DNA of 64,000 nt from Limnothrix sp. FACHB-406 (GCF_014698235.1 NZ_JACJSP010000004.1:124001-188000), one strand, 5' to 3'. Shown: positions 1 through 10,763, counted from the stretch's first letter. Translations and numbers: made by a program. Notes: generated from the sequence alone by a model not told the origin.

Positions 1-1077
1 GCGGTGACCCCCACTGCCAATGACCTGGTGGTTAGCATCCCCACCGCCGCTGACTATCGACTCACGGCCGTTGCGGTTCCCACGCAGCGCCTCGATCGCC
101 CGGCTGTGCCCGTGAGTGCCGCCGCCGCCCGCACGGTTGCAACGGAAGAAGCCGGCGGTGGTGCGGTCAATCTTCTGAGCCATGCTGCCACTGCTCAATC
201 GCTGGCCGGCGCTGCCGATGTGCCCACCGCCAGCAGCCGCCTCCAACAGGGGACGGCCAACAGCGACCTAGCCAGCCCGCGCTACAGCCCCTACATCGAC
301 GGTCTGCGAGCTGAAATTCAGGCCCTGCAAGCTCGCTACCAAAACCAAACCGGCGAATCGAGCCGCAGCGGTGCAATCAGCCTGTTGGCTCCGGCCGCCG
401 CCACCGCCGTGGCCGCCAGCCAAGCCAGCACCGTAGCTAATCAGGCGGCAACCGTGGCTGTGCAGCCGCCCTCTGCACCCCTGAGCGATCGCCCGCTGGC
501 CCTGAGCCAACCGATGCCGGAAGCGGATCCGCGCCGCAGCCAACTAATTGCAGCCGCCTCTGAACCGCTGAACGCCCGTAATCCCCGCGTGCAAACGCTG
601 CTGAATGCCAGTGTTTCACCCCAACTACCGCCTCTGTCGGATCCTTCGGCTTACCTACCGGGCGCACAACCCCAGGCCATGCGCGGCTACATCTGGCCGA
701 GCCAAGGCATTCTAACCTCTGGCTATGGCTGGCGCTGGGGCCGGATGCACCGAGGCATTGATATTGCAGCCCCTGTGGGTACACCGATTGTGGCAGCGGC
801 TGACGGTGTGGTGGCAGTCTCCGGTTGGGACAGCGGTGGCTACGGCAACAAGGTGGACATTCGCCACCCGGACGGCAGCTTCACTCGCTACGCCCACAAC
901 AGCCGTCTTTTGGTAAGGGCTGGTCAAACCGTTCGCCAAGGTCAATTGATTGCAGAAATGGGCAGCACCGGCCGCAGCACTGGCCCCCACCTGCATTTTG
1001 AAATTCGCCCATCGGGCAAAGGCGCAGTGAACCCGATGGCCTTCTTGCCGAGCGGTGGACTACGGGCGGCTCGTTAG
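1..1077 (+). CDS. M23-family (LytM-type) peptidoglycan endopeptidase, 5' partial
   Basis: The reading frame is open to the left edge, so the N-terminus, including any signal peptide or membrane anchor, is missing. The visible 357 residues are an Ala/Pro/Gln-rich, probably disordered linker (about 1-225) followed by a M23 zinc peptidase domain (about 230-350). Zinc and catalytic residues are visible: HxxxD (H249, D253), RYAH (H298) and GPHLHFE (H329, H331), counting from the GTG at position 4. The complete ligand set suggests an active hydrolase cutting peptidoglycan cross-links in the periplasm; by family analogy the role is cell division or wall turnover. An active enzyme or an EnvC/NlpD-like activator are both possible, but degenerate activators usually lose these residues. 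A terminator follows directly. Confidence 0.88.
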   Translation, partial: AVTPTANDLVVSIPTAADYRLTAVAVPTQRLDRPAVPVSAAAARTVATEEAGGGAVNLLSHAATAQSLAGAADVPTASSRLQQGTANSDLASPRYSPYIDGLRAEIQALQARYQNQTGESSRSGAISLLAPAAATAVAASQASTVANQAATVAVQPPSAPLSDRPLALSQPMPEADPRRSQLIAAASEPLNARNPRVQTLLNASVSPQLPPLSDPSAYLPGAQPQAMRGYIWPSQGILTSGYGWRWGRMHRGIDIAAPVGTPIVAAADGVVAVSGWDSGGYGNKVDIRHPDGSFTRYAHNSRLLVRAGQTVRQGQLIAEMGSTGRSTGPHLHFEIRPSGKGAVNPMAFLPSGGLRAAR

Positions 1078-1119
1078 ATTAACTGACGCTCCAATCCCTG
1101 CTTAGGTTCCCCTAAACTA

Positions 1120-1162
1120 AACCCGTGCTGGACGCGATCGCTGCATCCGGCATGGGTTTTTT
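1120..1162 (+). terminator. Rho-independent terminator after the M23 gene
   Basis: AACCCGTGC (1120-1128) pairs with GCATGGGTT (1150-1158) with one G-T wobble, followed by a run of six T (1157-1162). It lies about 45 bases past the stop codon. The 21-base loop contains a HIP1-like CGCGATCGC. Confidence 0.7.
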
Positions 1163-1370
1163 AGTTGGCATTTTTATGGGCATTTTTAGTCGCCATTAAC
1201 TTTGGGTGTTCGGGGTGAGTCTTGCTGGAGGTGCTTTTGGGGAACCGGTTGAAGTTTTCGAGTTTAAACTGAAAAGCATTGTCCCTAACGGGCCATGCAT
1301 CAGGCTGACCTTGCTAGTGGCTTTGCTTGTTCGTGGCTTTGTTAGATCGAACCGTTTGCGGGAGAGAACC

Positions 1371-1799
1371 ATGCGACTACTTCACACCATGCTGCGGGTG
1401 GGCGACTTGCAGCGATCGCTCGATTTCTATTGCAATGTGTTGGGGATGAAACTCTTGCGCCAAAAGGATTATCCTGATGGCAAGTTCACGCTGGCCTTTG
1501 TGGGCTATGGGGACGAGTCGGAAACGGCCGTCATTGAGCTAACCCACAACTGGGGCGTGGAGTCCTACGAACTCGGAACGGCCTACGGTCACATTGCTCT
1601 GGGGGTAGATGATATCTATGCCACCTGCGAAGAAATCACGACGCGGGGCGGGCGAGTGACCCGCGCCCCCGGCCCCATGAAACATGGCTCGACGGTGATT
1701 GCCTTTGTGGAGGATCCAGACGGCTACAAGGTGGAACTCATTCAGCTCAAAAATCAAGATGCTGCCCCATCGCCATCCCTAGCGACGGCGGCTTCTTAA
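1371..1799 (+). CDS. gloA: Lactoylglutathione lyase (glyoxalase I)
   Basis: Product of 142 residues, the normal size for bacterial Ni/Co-type glyoxalase I. It isomerises the methylglyoxal-glutathione hemithioacetal to S-lactoylglutathione in the cytoplasm. Seen: N-terminal [20 protein letters not shown] with metal-ligand His5, the second half [14 protein letters not shown] with a ligand His, and [11 protein letters not shown] ending in the ligand Glu; this is a two-module vicinal-oxygen-chelate fold. The ATG at 1371 was chosen because the family N-terminus starts exactly there; the frame is open further upstream to 1206 but that part resembles nothing. It is convergent with the HIT gene and shares a strong hairpin with it. 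Glutathione reductase lies 2.2 kb downstream but is not in an operon with it. Confidence 0.93.
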   Translation: MRLLHTMLRVGDLQRSLDFYCNVLGMKLLRQKDYPDGKFTLAFVGYGDESETAVIELTHNWGVESYELGTAYGHIALGVDDIYATCEEITTRGGRVTRAPGPMKHGSTVIAFVEDPDGYKVELIQLKNQDAAPSPSLATAAS

Positions 1800-1819
1800 G
1801 TGTGGGTGGTGCAGACGGA

Positions 1820-1854
1820 GCGCGGGGCCCGTTGAAAGTACCCGGGCCCCGCGC
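1820..1854. terminator. Bidirectional hairpin between convergent gloA and HIT genes
   Basis: GCGCGGGGCCCG (1820-1831) is a perfect 12-bp reverse complement of 1843-1854, with an 11-base loop. It fills the 75-bp gap between two convergent stop codons, the expected place for a shared terminator. There is no T-run on either side, so termination efficiency is uncertain. Confidence 0.55.
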
Positions 1855-1874
1855 GGCAGGCGGTTAAAAATCCA

Positions 1875-2938
<1,064 letters not shown>

Positions 2939-3727
2939 ATGAAATCAACAAAAATGTTGGCAGAAAATTCCTTGCAGACGATCACAGAATCAGGGCGATC
3001 GCGCGGCAAAATCCTGATTGTCGATGATGAATCGGCATTGCGGATGATCCTGACTACGCGCCTTTCGCTGGCGGGGTATGAAGTCGTGTCGGCGGCGGAT
3101 GGAGAGGAGGCCCTCGAGGTATTTGACCGCGAGGATCCCGATCTGGTGGTGTTGGATGTGATGATGCCGAAAATTGACGGCTATGGCGTTTGCCAAACCC
3201 TGCGCCAAAACTCCGATGTGCCGATCATTATGTTGACGGCCTTGGGCGATGTGGGCGATCGAATCACTGGCTTACAAATGGGAGCCGATGATTATTTAGC
3301 TAAGCCTTTTTCCCCTAAAGAATTAGAGGCGCGAATTGCCTGTGTGCTGCGCCGGGTGAAGGACAAAACCACGCCGCCCCCGATCGGGAATGGCACGATT
3401 CAAATTGGTTCCCTGCGAGTCGATACCCGGAAGCGCCAGGTTTATCGCAGCGATCGGCGGATTCGTCTAACCCATACGGAATTTAGCCTGTTGGAATTGC
3501 TGTTTAGCCGCAACGGAGAAGCCGTGCCCCGGGGCGAAATTCTGCAAACTCTCTGGGGTTATGCCCCTCGGATCCAAGCGGACATGCGGGTGGTGGATGT
3601 GCATGTGGCGCGGCTGCGATCGAAACTGGAAGACGATCCGCGTAACCCGGAAATTATCTTGACGGTACGCGGCACGGGCTATGCGGCTCCTCGGATGACC
3701 GACAGTTCTGAGGCGATCGGGGCTTAA
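2939..3727 (+). CDS. rpaB: OmpR/PhoB-family response regulator, RpaB (Ycf27) type
   Basis: A 262-residue two-domain regulator. The receiver domain (about 23-140) has the acidic pair D29-D30, phospho-acceptor D73 in VLDVMMP, T100 and K122. The C-terminal winged helix (about 155-250) contains RLTHTEFSLLELLFSRNGE and VVDVHVARLRSKLEDDP, very close to the RpaB/Ycf27 pattern. RpaB is the essential cyanobacterial regulator of photosynthesis genes under high light and redox stress, partnered with the kinase NblS. The N-terminus is about 15 residues longer than usual RpaB; the alternative ATG at 2954 would shorten it. An RpaB-type paralogue rather than RpaB itself cannot be excluded. No kinase gene is adjacent. 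Confidence 0.85.
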   Translation: MKSTKMLAENSLQTITESGRSRGKILIVDDESALRMILTTRLSLAGYEVVSAADGEEALEVFDREDPDLVVLDVMMPKIDGYGVCQTLRQNSDVPIIMLTALGDVGDRITGLQMGADDYLAKPFSPKELEARIACVLRRVKDKTTPPPIGNGTIQIGSLRVDTRKRQVYRSDRRIRLTHTEFSLLELLFSRNGEAVPRGEILQTLWGYAPRIQADMRVVDVHVARLRSKLEDDPRNPEIILTVRGTGYAAPRMTDSSEAIGA

Positions 3728-4014
3728 GGATTCGCCCAAAGGGATCTGCCCAAAAGAATCTGCTCAACCCATGGCTCATCGATGGTTAATCGGCCGAGGG
3801 CGCGGGGTCAGGGCATTTCATGATCGTGCCATTTGTCATGATCGTGCTTTGATCGCCTTTTTCGATCGCCTTCCTTAATCTCCTCTCTTGATCGCCTTGC
3901 TCCTTCTGGGCTGCTAGCTCGATCGCAATCCAGTGCGCCCGTTTGCGAGGTCGGTTGCTACGATCGAAGGGCGGGGCAAGCTCGATCGCTCCGGCTGGAT
4001 CAGAAGGCAATATC

Positions 4015-5388
4015 ATGACATTTGACTACGACCTCTTCGTTATTGGTGCAGGCTCCGGCGGGTTGGCCGCTTCCAAGCGAGCCGCCAGCTATGGCGCAAA
4101 AGTGGCGATCGCAGAAAGCGACCTCGTGGGCGGCACTTGCGTGATTCGCGGTTGCGTGCCCAAAAAACTCATGGTCTATGCATCCCAGTTTGCCCACTGG
4201 TACGAGGATGCCACGGGCTACGGTTGGTCCGCAGTGGAGCCAGAGCACGACTGGTCTAAGCTGATCAACGCGGTGCAGACGGAAGTGATGCGCCTTAACA
4301 AACTACACATCAGTTTTCTAGAAAAAGCGGGCGTAGAGCTGATTTCGGGTCTGGGGCGCTTTGTGGATGAGCACCGGATTGAAATCGTTAGCCCCAGCGG
4401 CACTCGCGAAGTGACCGCCCGCTACATCCTGATTGCCGTGGGTGGCGAAGCCGTGCGCCCAGATGTGCCCGGCATTGAACATACGATCACCTCGCGGGAG
4501 ATGTTCCTGCTGAAGGAGCGCCCCCAACGGTTTGTGGTGCTGGGCGGGGGCTATATCGGTGTGGAATTTGCTGGAATCCTCAAGGGCTTAGGCTCTGAGG
4601 TGACGCAGGTGTTGCGGGGCGATCGAATTCTGCGCGGCTTTGATAGTGACATTCGGGATCAAATCCAGCAAGCCATGGTCGATCGGGGCATTGCTGTCCA
4701 TACCCACGCCGATATCGCCACCCTTCAAATTGAAAAAACCGATGCCGGTCTGCGAATGCAGTTCAAAACCGCCGATGGTGTGGCCCATGAGTTGATGGCC
4801 GATGCCATTCTGAGCGCCACAGGCCGCAAACCCAAACCCCAAATTGAGCCGCTGAATCTGGAACTTGCCGGGGTGGAAGTGGTGAATGGGGCGATCGCCG
4901 TGACTGCCGACCATTGCACCAACCAGCCCCACATCTACGCCGTGGGCGACTGCACCGATCGGGTCAATCTCACCCCCGTGGCGATCGCGGAAGGGCGTGC
5001 CTTTGCCGACACGGTATTTGGTCACCAGCCTCGCACCATCAGCCATCGCAACATTCCCTCCGCTGTGTTTTCGCAACCGGAAGCCGCCACCGTGGGCATG
5101 ACCGAAGAAGAAGCCCGGGCCGTCTATGGCGATCGGGTGAAAATCTACCGTGCCCGCTTCCGCCCAATGATCTACAGCCTGACCGATTGCACCGAAAAGG
5201 TGTTGGTCAAACTGGTGGTAGAAGGTGAAGACGAGCGTATTTTAGGCGTGCATATGGTGGGCAAAGATGCGGCGGAAATTATCCAAGGCATGGCTATTCC
5301 TGTGGTGATGGGGGCAACGAAGGCCGACTTCGATCGCACCATTGCTATTCATCCTTCCACCGCTGAAGAGTTCGTGACTTTGCGATAG
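4015..5388 (+). CDS. gor: Glutathione-disulfide reductase
   Basis: A 457-residue FAD-dependent oxidoreductase that regenerates glutathione with NADPH. Seen in order: FAD motif VIGAGSGGLAASKRAA, redox-active disulfide GGTCVIRGCVPKK (C42, C47), NADPH-binding GGGYIGVEFAG followed by an RGDRILRGFD segment typical of NADPH-specific reductases, second FAD motif YAVGDCTD, and C-terminal IHPSTAEEF with the active-site His/Glu. The CVIRGC form of the redox site is shared with plant and cyanobacterial glutathione reductases. ATG 4015 (with AGAAGG just upstream) matches the family N-terminus; the open frame from 3943 adds 24 unrelated residues. Monocistronic. Confidence 0.95.
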   Translation: MTFDYDLFVIGAGSGGLAASKRAASYGAKVAIAESDLVGGTCVIRGCVPKKLMVYASQFAHWYEDATGYGWSAVEPEHDWSKLINAVQTEVMRLNKLHISFLEKAGVELISGLGRFVDEHRIEIVSPSGTREVTARYILIAVGGEAVRPDVPGIEHTITSREMFLLKERPQRFVVLGGGYIGVEFAGILKGLGSEVTQVLRGDRILRGFDSDIRDQIQQAMVDRGIAVHTHADIATLQIEKTDAGLRMQFKTADGVAHELMADAILSATGRKPKPQIEPLNLELAGVEVVNGAIAVTADHCTNQPHIYAVGDCTDRVNLTPVAIAEGRAFADTVFGHQPRTISHRNIPSAVFSQPEAATVGMTEEEARAVYGDRVKIYRARFRPMIYSLTDCTEKVLVKLVVEGEDERILGVHMVGKDAAEIIQGMAIPVVMGATKADFDRTIAIHPSTAEEFVTLR

Positions 5389-5780
5389 ATTGCCCAGGGC
5401 GATCGCCCCATTCTTAATCAATGGATCATTAACCAATGGATCATTAACTCATGCGCAACTCATGATTGATGTGCGATGTGTCGATGATCAATTCATCCAT
5501 GGGTTGATCGTGCTTGATGCATTCATGAACAATCAGCAGCTTATGGCCAATTGGTTGGCAGTTGGTTGGCAGTTAATTTGCAGTTAATTTGCAATTGGTT
5601 TGCAATTCGTTCATGATCAAGATCACGATCAACGCAATCATGATCAACCCACGATCAATTCATCATCGATCGGTTAGCAACTCATTGGCGACTGATCAAT
5701 GATTCGGTAATTGATTCGTGGTTGGTTTTCCCGATCGGTTCCCGATCATCACCTTCCAAACACCCTAACTCTGGATCGCT
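5389..5780. repeat. 392-bp gap filled with degenerate short repeats
   Basis: Between gor and the DUF3386 gene the DNA is built from repeated short words: ATCAATGGATCATTAA-type units near 5418-5450, GGTTGGCAGTT and TTTGCAGTTAA units near 5550-5605, and many ATGATCAA/GATCAA words near 5610-5690. No hairpin terminator with a T-run and no convincing gene were seen. The pattern looks like slippage-generated repeat decay. Confidence 0.5.
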
Positions 5781-6437
5781 ATGACCCTCGCTCAAGATCG
5801 CGCCCAAGAAACCAACGCTCGGGATTTGTTTCGGGCCGCCTACGAAAATCGCTATACCTGGGATGCTAACTTTCCGGGTTACACCGCCGATGTGGAACTG
5901 TGCCAAGGGGAAGAAAGCTATCAGGGATCCGTGGCGATCGCGGCTGATTTCAGCGTCAGCGTCACCGGCATTGATCATCCCGAAGTGTTGAAAACGTTGG
6001 AACATCAACTGCGCGATATTGTCACCCATCGTCAGCGCAGCAGCTTTGACAAAGCCCACGGCCAAAACGAATTTACCTTGGGAGCCACTGACGAAACGGG
6101 CGCGGTGGAGGTGTTGGTTTCTGGGAAATCCATGGGATCCAGCTACAAAGTGCGCGATCGGGAAATTTGCCATGTGGAGCGTCCCGTGGGCCCCATGAAA
6201 TTCATCATCGATACCCAAGCAACGATGAATACTGGTGAAGGCTATTTGCCCACCTTGACCGATGCCAACTTCTATAAGCTGCCGGAAAACCAACTGGTGA
6301 AGCAGGTGCGCTATGAAGACACCCACGAACGGGTGGGCAATTACGTTTTGATGAGTTCTCAAGCCATTCGAGTCAAGGAAGGAGACCAAGAAATCGTCAC
6401 AACCATGACGTTCTCCAACTTGAAATTGCAAGGATAA
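5781..6437 (+). CDS. DUF3386-family conserved cyanobacterial protein
   Basis: A 218-residue soluble protein without signal peptide or membrane segment. It matches the remembered pattern of the DUF3386 family: ARDLFRAAYENRYTWDANFPGYTADVEL at the start, a central LRDIVTHRQRSSFDKAHGQNEFTLG, then GAVEVLVSGKSMGSSYKVRDREIC, and a C-terminal TTMTFSNLKL. The family is largely restricted to cyanobacteria and plastids, and its function is unknown to me. The ATG at 5781 fits the family start. It stands alone between two repeat-filled gaps. Naming of the family is from memory; conservation of the domain is clear, its role is not. Confidence 0.8.
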   Translation: MTLAQDRAQETNARDLFRAAYENRYTWDANFPGYTADVELCQGEESYQGSVAIAADFSVSVTGIDHPEVLKTLEHQLRDIVTHRQRSSFDKAHGQNEFTLGATDETGAVEVLVSGKSMGSSYKVRDREICHVERPVGPMKFIIDTQATMNTGEGYLPTLTDANFYKLPENQLVKQVRYEDTHERVGNYVLMSSQAIRVKEGDQEIVTTMTFSNLKLQG

Positions 6438-6819
6438 GCTGGATCAAACTTTCTCTTGGCTAGCCCTTGTCGATGTCTGTTGCTAGTGATTGTCTAGTTA
6501 ATGACCAGTTGATTGCTAGTGAATAGTTAATTACTAGTTAATTACTGGCAATTTTCTAACTGCTTGCTAATTACTGGCTAATCACGAATTGGTCATTGGC
6601 TAATGATCGAATAGCCAGAATAACCACTGATCAATCATTTGACCAATCATTAGTTCATGGCGCGGGTGGAATCTTTCCGCCCGCGTTTTGTTGTGCATAA
6701 CATTATGAACAACATCAAGCGTGAATCACATCAAGGATGAATCACAAGGGCCCTCAGCCATTGCTCCGGGAATTGACCTCGCGCCTAGAATGGGAGAAAG
6801 ATTGGTTCGATCGCCCCCT
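6438..6819. repeat. 382-bp gap with degenerate TAGTTAATTACT-type repeats
   Basis: Positions about 6480-6620 consist of imperfect copies of words such as TAGTTAATTACTAG, GCTAGTGA and ACTGGCTAAT. The region then becomes mixed sequence carrying the leader of the GH57 gene. A G/C-rich hairpin-like stretch (GCGGGTGGAATCTTTCCGCCCGC at about 6662-6684) could be a terminator for the DUF3386 gene: GCGGG pairs with CCCGC and TTTTGTTGT follows. No gene was seen. Confidence 0.45.
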
Positions 6820-9081
6820 ATGCCTTACCCGCTGCACGTTGCCTTTGTTTGGCATCAACATCAGCCCCTCTACAAAAGCCGTGGCAACCTGGCCGAAACA
6901 GCCTTGGCAGACGTGCCCCAACAGTCGGAAGAAGCGCAATATCGACTGCCTTGGGTGCGGTTGCATGGCACCAAGGACTATCTCGATTTGATTTTGATGT
7001 TGGAACGGTTCCCCCGGTTGCGCCAAACCGTGAACTTGGTTCCTTCTTTGATGTTGCAAATTGAAGATTATGTGGCGGGCCGGGCGATCGACCCCTACTT
7101 GGCCTTGGCGCTCACCCCTGCTGAACAACTGCAACCGACACAAAAGCGCTTTGTGCTGGAGCATTTTTTTGATGGCAACCACCGCACCTTGGTGGATCCC
7201 CATCCTCGCTATTGCCAATTGTTTGAACAACGCAATGATTTGGGAATTCCTTGGTGTTTAGACCATTGGAAACCCGAGGATTTTGGGGATCTGTTGGCTT
7301 GGCATAACCTGGCTTGGATTGATCCGCTGTTTTGGGATGATCCAGAAATTGCCCGTTGGTTAGAACGGGGCAAGGATTTTTCGCTCACCGATCGCCAGGA
7401 AATTTGGGCCAAGCAACGGGAAATTTTGGCGCGAATTATTCCCAAGCACCGATCGATGCAGGAGTCGGGCCAGTTGGAAGTGACCACCACGCCCTACACC
7501 CATCCCATTTTGCCCCTGCTGGCCGACACGGACGCGGGCCGGGTGGCCATTCCCCAAATGCAACTGCCCGCGAGCCGGTTCCAGTGGGCGGAAGATATTC
7601 CCCGGCATCTGGAACGGGCCAAAACCATGTACCAAGAGCGGTTTGGCTGCTTGCCTCGGGGGCTGTGGCCTTCGGAGCAGTCCGTGAGTCCGGCAATGTT
7701 GCCCGATGTGGCGGCGGCCGGTTTCCAATGGTTAATTTCCGATGAGGCGGTGTTGGGCTGGACGATCGAGCATTTCTTCCACCGCGACGGATCGGGCAAC
7801 GTTCTGGAGCCACAGTACCTTTACCAGCCCTATCGCCTAGCCACGGATCAGGGAGATTTGGCGATCGTCTTCCGTGACCACCGCCTTTCGGATCTGATTG
7901 GCTTTAGCTATGCGGGCATGGAACCCCAAAACGCTGCCCAAGACTTGATTGGCCATTTGGAAGCGATTACTCGGCAACTGAAACAACGCCAAGGGGACGA
8001 TCGCACCAGCCTAGAGCAGCCTTGGTTGGTGACCATTGCCCTGGATGGGGAAAACTGCTGGGAATATTACGATCGAGACGGGCTACCGTTCTTGGATGCG
8101 CTCTATAGCCGCCTCAGCCAGCATCCTGAAATTGAGCTGGTAACCGTGGGCGATTATCTCGATCGATTCCCGCCCCGTGAAACCCTGCCGGTCGATCGCC
8201 TGCACAGTGGCTCTTGGGTGGATGGCTCCTTTTCCACCTGGATTGGCGACCCGGCCAAAAACCGCGCCTGGGATTTGCTGACGGCGGCCCGCGAAACCCT
8301 GGCTCGCCACCCGGAAGCCACCGAAACCACCAATCCGGCCGCTTGGGAAGCGCTTTATGCGGCGGAGGGTTCCGATTGGTTTTGGTGGTTTGGGTTTGGC
8401 CACTCGTCGAATCAAGATGCCATTTTCGATCGCCTGTTTCGGGAGCACCTGTGCGCCATTTACCAAGCCCTGAACGAACCCATCCCCCCGGAATTGTTGG
8501 AGCCGGTGGAAGTCCATGAAGCCACGGGCGATCGCACTCCCCAAAACTTCATTCACCCGATCATTGACGGCTGTGGCGACGATCAAGACTGGAACCAAGC
8601 GGGCCGAATTGCGGTGGGTGGCTCCCGGGGCACGATGCACCAATCCAGCCCGATCCAAACCATTTGGTACGGGGTGGATCACCATCACTTCTATGTCCGG
8701 CTAGATTTCCAAACCGGCAAACAGCCCGATGAAATTCACCTGTGCTGGTTCTATCCCGATCGCCCCGCCCACAACAGTCCCGTGCCCCTGGAGCAATTGC
8801 CCGATTTGGCCCCGGCCAACTATCATTACCGGCATCACATTGGCCTGAAGTTGCCCACCAAAACCCTCTGGTTCTCGGAAGCGGCGGAATTCAACACCTG
8901 GCGGGCCCGACCCAGCCGCGCCCGCTTCGCTGTGGATAGCTGCTTGGAGTTGGCGGTTCCTTGGGATGATTTGCCCGTGGAGCCTGATTGGGGGCTGCGC
9001 CTAGCCCTGTTTGTGGCCCATCGGGGTGAATTTAGCGAAGTGTTACCCGGCGAGGACTTAATTCAAATGGGCGTGCCCTAG
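6820..9081 (+). CDS. Glycoside hydrolase family 57 protein
   Basis: About 753 residues from ATG 6820; ATGs at 6721 and 6790 are in frame but the conserved region begins right after 6820 with LHVAFVWHQHQPLY, the first GH57 motif. Further GH57-like signatures are GLWPSEQSVSPAML and WLISDEAVLGW (the latter near the expected acidic active-site position). GH57 enzymes act on alpha-glucans (alpha-amylase, 4-alpha-glucanotransferase, branching enzyme). This one is longer than branching enzymes and carries a C-terminal beta-rich extension (about residues 590-753). A role in glycogen metabolism is likely but the exact reaction cannot be assigned. No signal peptide, so cytoplasmic. A strong terminator lies 140 bases downstream. 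Confidence 0.88.
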   Translation: MPYPLHVAFVWHQHQPLYKSRGNLAETALADVPQQSEEAQYRLPWVRLHGTKDYLDLILMLERFPRLRQTVNLVPSLMLQIEDYVAGRAIDPYLALALTPAEQLQPTQKRFVLEHFFDGNHRTLVDPHPRYCQLFEQRNDLGIPWCLDHWKPEDFGDLLAWHNLAWIDPLFWDDPEIARWLERGKDFSLTDRQEIWAKQREILARIIPKHRSMQESGQLEVTTTPYTHPILPLLADTDAGRVAIPQMQLPASRFQWAEDIPRHLERAKTMYQERFGCLPRGLWPSEQSVSPAMLPDVAAAGFQWLISDEAVLGWTIEHFFHRDGSGNVLEPQYLYQPYRLATDQGDLAIVFRDHRLSDLIGFSYAGMEPQNAAQDLIGHLEAITRQLKQRQGDDRTSLEQPWLVTIALDGENCWEYYDRDGLPFLDALYSRLSQHPEIELVTVGDYLDRFPPRETLPVDRLHSGSWVDGSFSTWIGDPAKNRAWDLLTAARETLARHPEATETTNPAAWEALYAAEGSDWFWWFGFGHSSNQDAIFDRLFREHLCAIYQALNEPIPPELLEPVEVHEATGDRTPQNFIHPIIDGCGDDQDWNQAGRIAVGGSRGTMHQSSPIQTIWYGVDHHHFYVRLDFQTGKQPDEIHLCWFYPDRPAHNSPVPLEQLPDLAPANYHYRHHIGLKLPTKTLWFSEAAEFNTWRARPSRARFAVDSCLELAVPWDDLPVEPDWGLRLALFVAHRGEFSEVLPGEDLIQMGVP

Positions 9082-9220
9082 GAATAGCACCTGGGGCGAT
9101 TGGGGCGATCGCCTGGTCAGCGCCCCAAATCCGCAAGCAACGGGACTGAAGCTCCACCTCGGGAAGCACGAACCCCAAAAACTCGAACCCCCAAAAACTC
9201 GAAACCCAAAAAACAAAACA

Positions 9221-9263
9221 AAATCGGCTAGACCGGTTGTATTGCCTCAGGTCTAGCCGATTT
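9221..9263. terminator. Strong hairpin terminator between convergent genes
   Basis: AAATCGGCTAGACC (9221-9234) is a perfect 14-bp reverse complement of 9250-9263, followed by CGTTTGTTTG on the plus strand and preceded by an A-rich run (AAAAAACAAAACA) that would be the U-tract on the minus strand. It therefore fits termination in both directions, serving the GH57 gene and the convergent small membrane protein gene. Just upstream, at about 9170-9200, CCCCAAAAACTCGAA is repeated. Confidence 0.75.
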
Positions 9264-9381
9264 CGTTTGTTTGACTGCAACTGAATTGCGGGTCAGTTTT
9301 GATGATCAGTCTTGGATGATCAATTTTTGATGATCAATCACTTTGGGTGCGAAAAAACAGGGAACCGGCAGAACCATCCTG

Positions 9382-9681
9382 CTATTGCAGAGGCTCCACC
9401 AACCGATCCCAATCGGCGAGGATGGCGGATTGGCGCATCCCGGCTAGAGGATCGCTAGCGGTGACGGGCACGTTATAGGTGGCATAGGCATTGCGATCGA
9501 CCGAGAGCAAGTAGCGCAGCGAACTGTTGCCCAGGAAGTAGACCACCACCAGGGCTGCCGCTGCTGAAGCAACGAGGGTTCCGGCCAGCATCAGCGAAAA
9601 CTCCTTGTTGCTGAGGGCCTGTTGCATCAGGTGCAATGACCAAGCTACTAGGGCGATCGCCAGCAGCAGAACGACAACCAT
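9382..9681 (-). CDS. Small two-helix membrane protein, unknown function
   Basis: A 99-residue protein from ATG 9681; an in-frame TTG at 9699 would add six residues. Two hydrophobic segments are clear: MVVVLLLAIALVAWSLHLM (about 1-20) and a second around residues 30-50 (LMLAGTLVASAAAALVVVYF). The tail of about 45 residues is polar. I do not recognise a family by name; similar short two-helix proteins are common in cyanobacteria. It lies between the GH57 terminator and hisF. The gap to hisF's stop is about 95 bp, and hisF is on the same strand upstream of it, so read-through from hisF is possible. Confidence 0.6.
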   Translation of the reverse strand: MVVVLLLAIALVAWSLHLMQQALSNKEFSLMLAGTLVASAAAALVVVYFLGNSSLRYLLSVDRNAYATYNVPVTASDPLAGMRQSAILADWDRLVEPLQ

Positions 9682-9776
9682 GGACAGAGTGCAGATCAAG
9701 ATTTATGAGTGTGTTTTTACGTATTGTAAAGGAAATCTTGACAATCTGCCAGCAATTTATCGTTTCCTAAGGTTTT

Positions 9777-10577
9777 CTACAGAGTTGCGATCGCCCCAGT
9801 GTGACGCACTGGCAAGCCCGCTTGCTGCAAATCGGTCTTAATCTCGTCAATGCTGAGTTGACCGTAATGTAACAAGGAAGCGAGCAGGGCGGCTTCGGCC
9901 TTGCCTTCGGTCAGGGCTTCGCGGATATGTTGGCAGTTGCCCGCGCCCCCGGAGGCAATTACCGGCACAGCCACGCGATCGGCGATCATCCGGGTCAGCT
10001 CCAGGTCATAGCCCGCCTGGGTTCCGTCTGCGTCCATGCTGGTTACTAGCAATTCTCCCGCGCCGCGCCGCACCACCTCTTCGGCCCAGGCGATCGCATC
10101 CAAACCCGTATTTTCCCGGCCGCCGCGCACATATACATCCCAGGCACTGGGCACACCATTTTCGCCGGTTCCGGGGCGGCGGCGCGCATCGATCGCCACC
10201 ACAATGCATTGGTTACCAAACCGGGCACTGGCGCGATCAATCAAGTCCGGATCCCGCACCGCCGAAGAGTTGATGCTAATTTTGTCGGCTCCGGCTCGTA
10301 ACAGTTTTTTAATCGTTTCTAAGTCACTGATCCCGCCGCCCACGGTCAGGGGAATGAACACCTGCTCGGCGGTTTCATAGACCACATCAAAAATAATCCC
10401 GCGATCTTCGTGGGTAGCCGTGATGTCCAAAAACACCAGCTCATCAGCCCCGGCGCGATCGTAGGCCCTGGCCAGCTCCACCGGATCGCCCGCGTCTTGC
10501 AGATTCACAAAGTTCACGCCCTTGACGACGCGACCGGCTTTGACATCGAGGCAGGGAACGATCCGTTTGGCGAGCAT
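9777..10577 (-). CDS. hisF: Imidazole glycerol phosphate synthase, cyclase subunit
   Basis: HisF (266 residues from ATG 10577) forms the synthase with the HisH glutaminase and makes imidazole glycerol phosphate plus AICAR in histidine biosynthesis. The TIM-barrel N-terminus [23 protein letters not shown] contains catalytic D11. Also visible are VGGGI (phosphate binding), [22 protein letters not shown] with the second catalytic Asp, and IASGGAGN. The longer frame to 10616 adds 13 unrelated residues. It is slightly longer than typical (about 255) because of a short C-terminal extension. hisH is not in the window, as usual for scattered his genes in cyanobacteria. Confidence 0.95.
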   Translation of the reverse strand: MLAKRIVPCLDVKAGRVVKGVNFVNLQDAGDPVELARAYDRAGADELVFLDITATHEDRGIIFDVVYETAEQVFIPLTVGGGISDLETIKKLLRAGADKISINSSAVRDPDLIDRASARFGNQCIVVAIDARRRPGTGENGVPSAWDVYVRGGRENTGLDAIAWAEEVVRRGAGELLVTSMDADGTQAGYDLELTRMIADRVAVPVIASGGAGNCQHIREALTEGKAEAALLASLLHYGQLSIDEIKTDLQQAGLPVRHTGAIATL

Positions 10578-10763
10578 AGGGCGGAGGAGGGAAGGTGGAC
10601 AGCCGTGAATAGCCACAGATCAAACTACGCGATCGCGATGAACCTTGGCCCCGGTGGTCTGAGCAGATGCGTCAATATAAATAATACAAATAAATCAGAG
10701 GTTGATTTATAAGATTCCCATAATCAAAATAAGAACAGCCCGCAGCAAGCTGGAGAAATCGTC

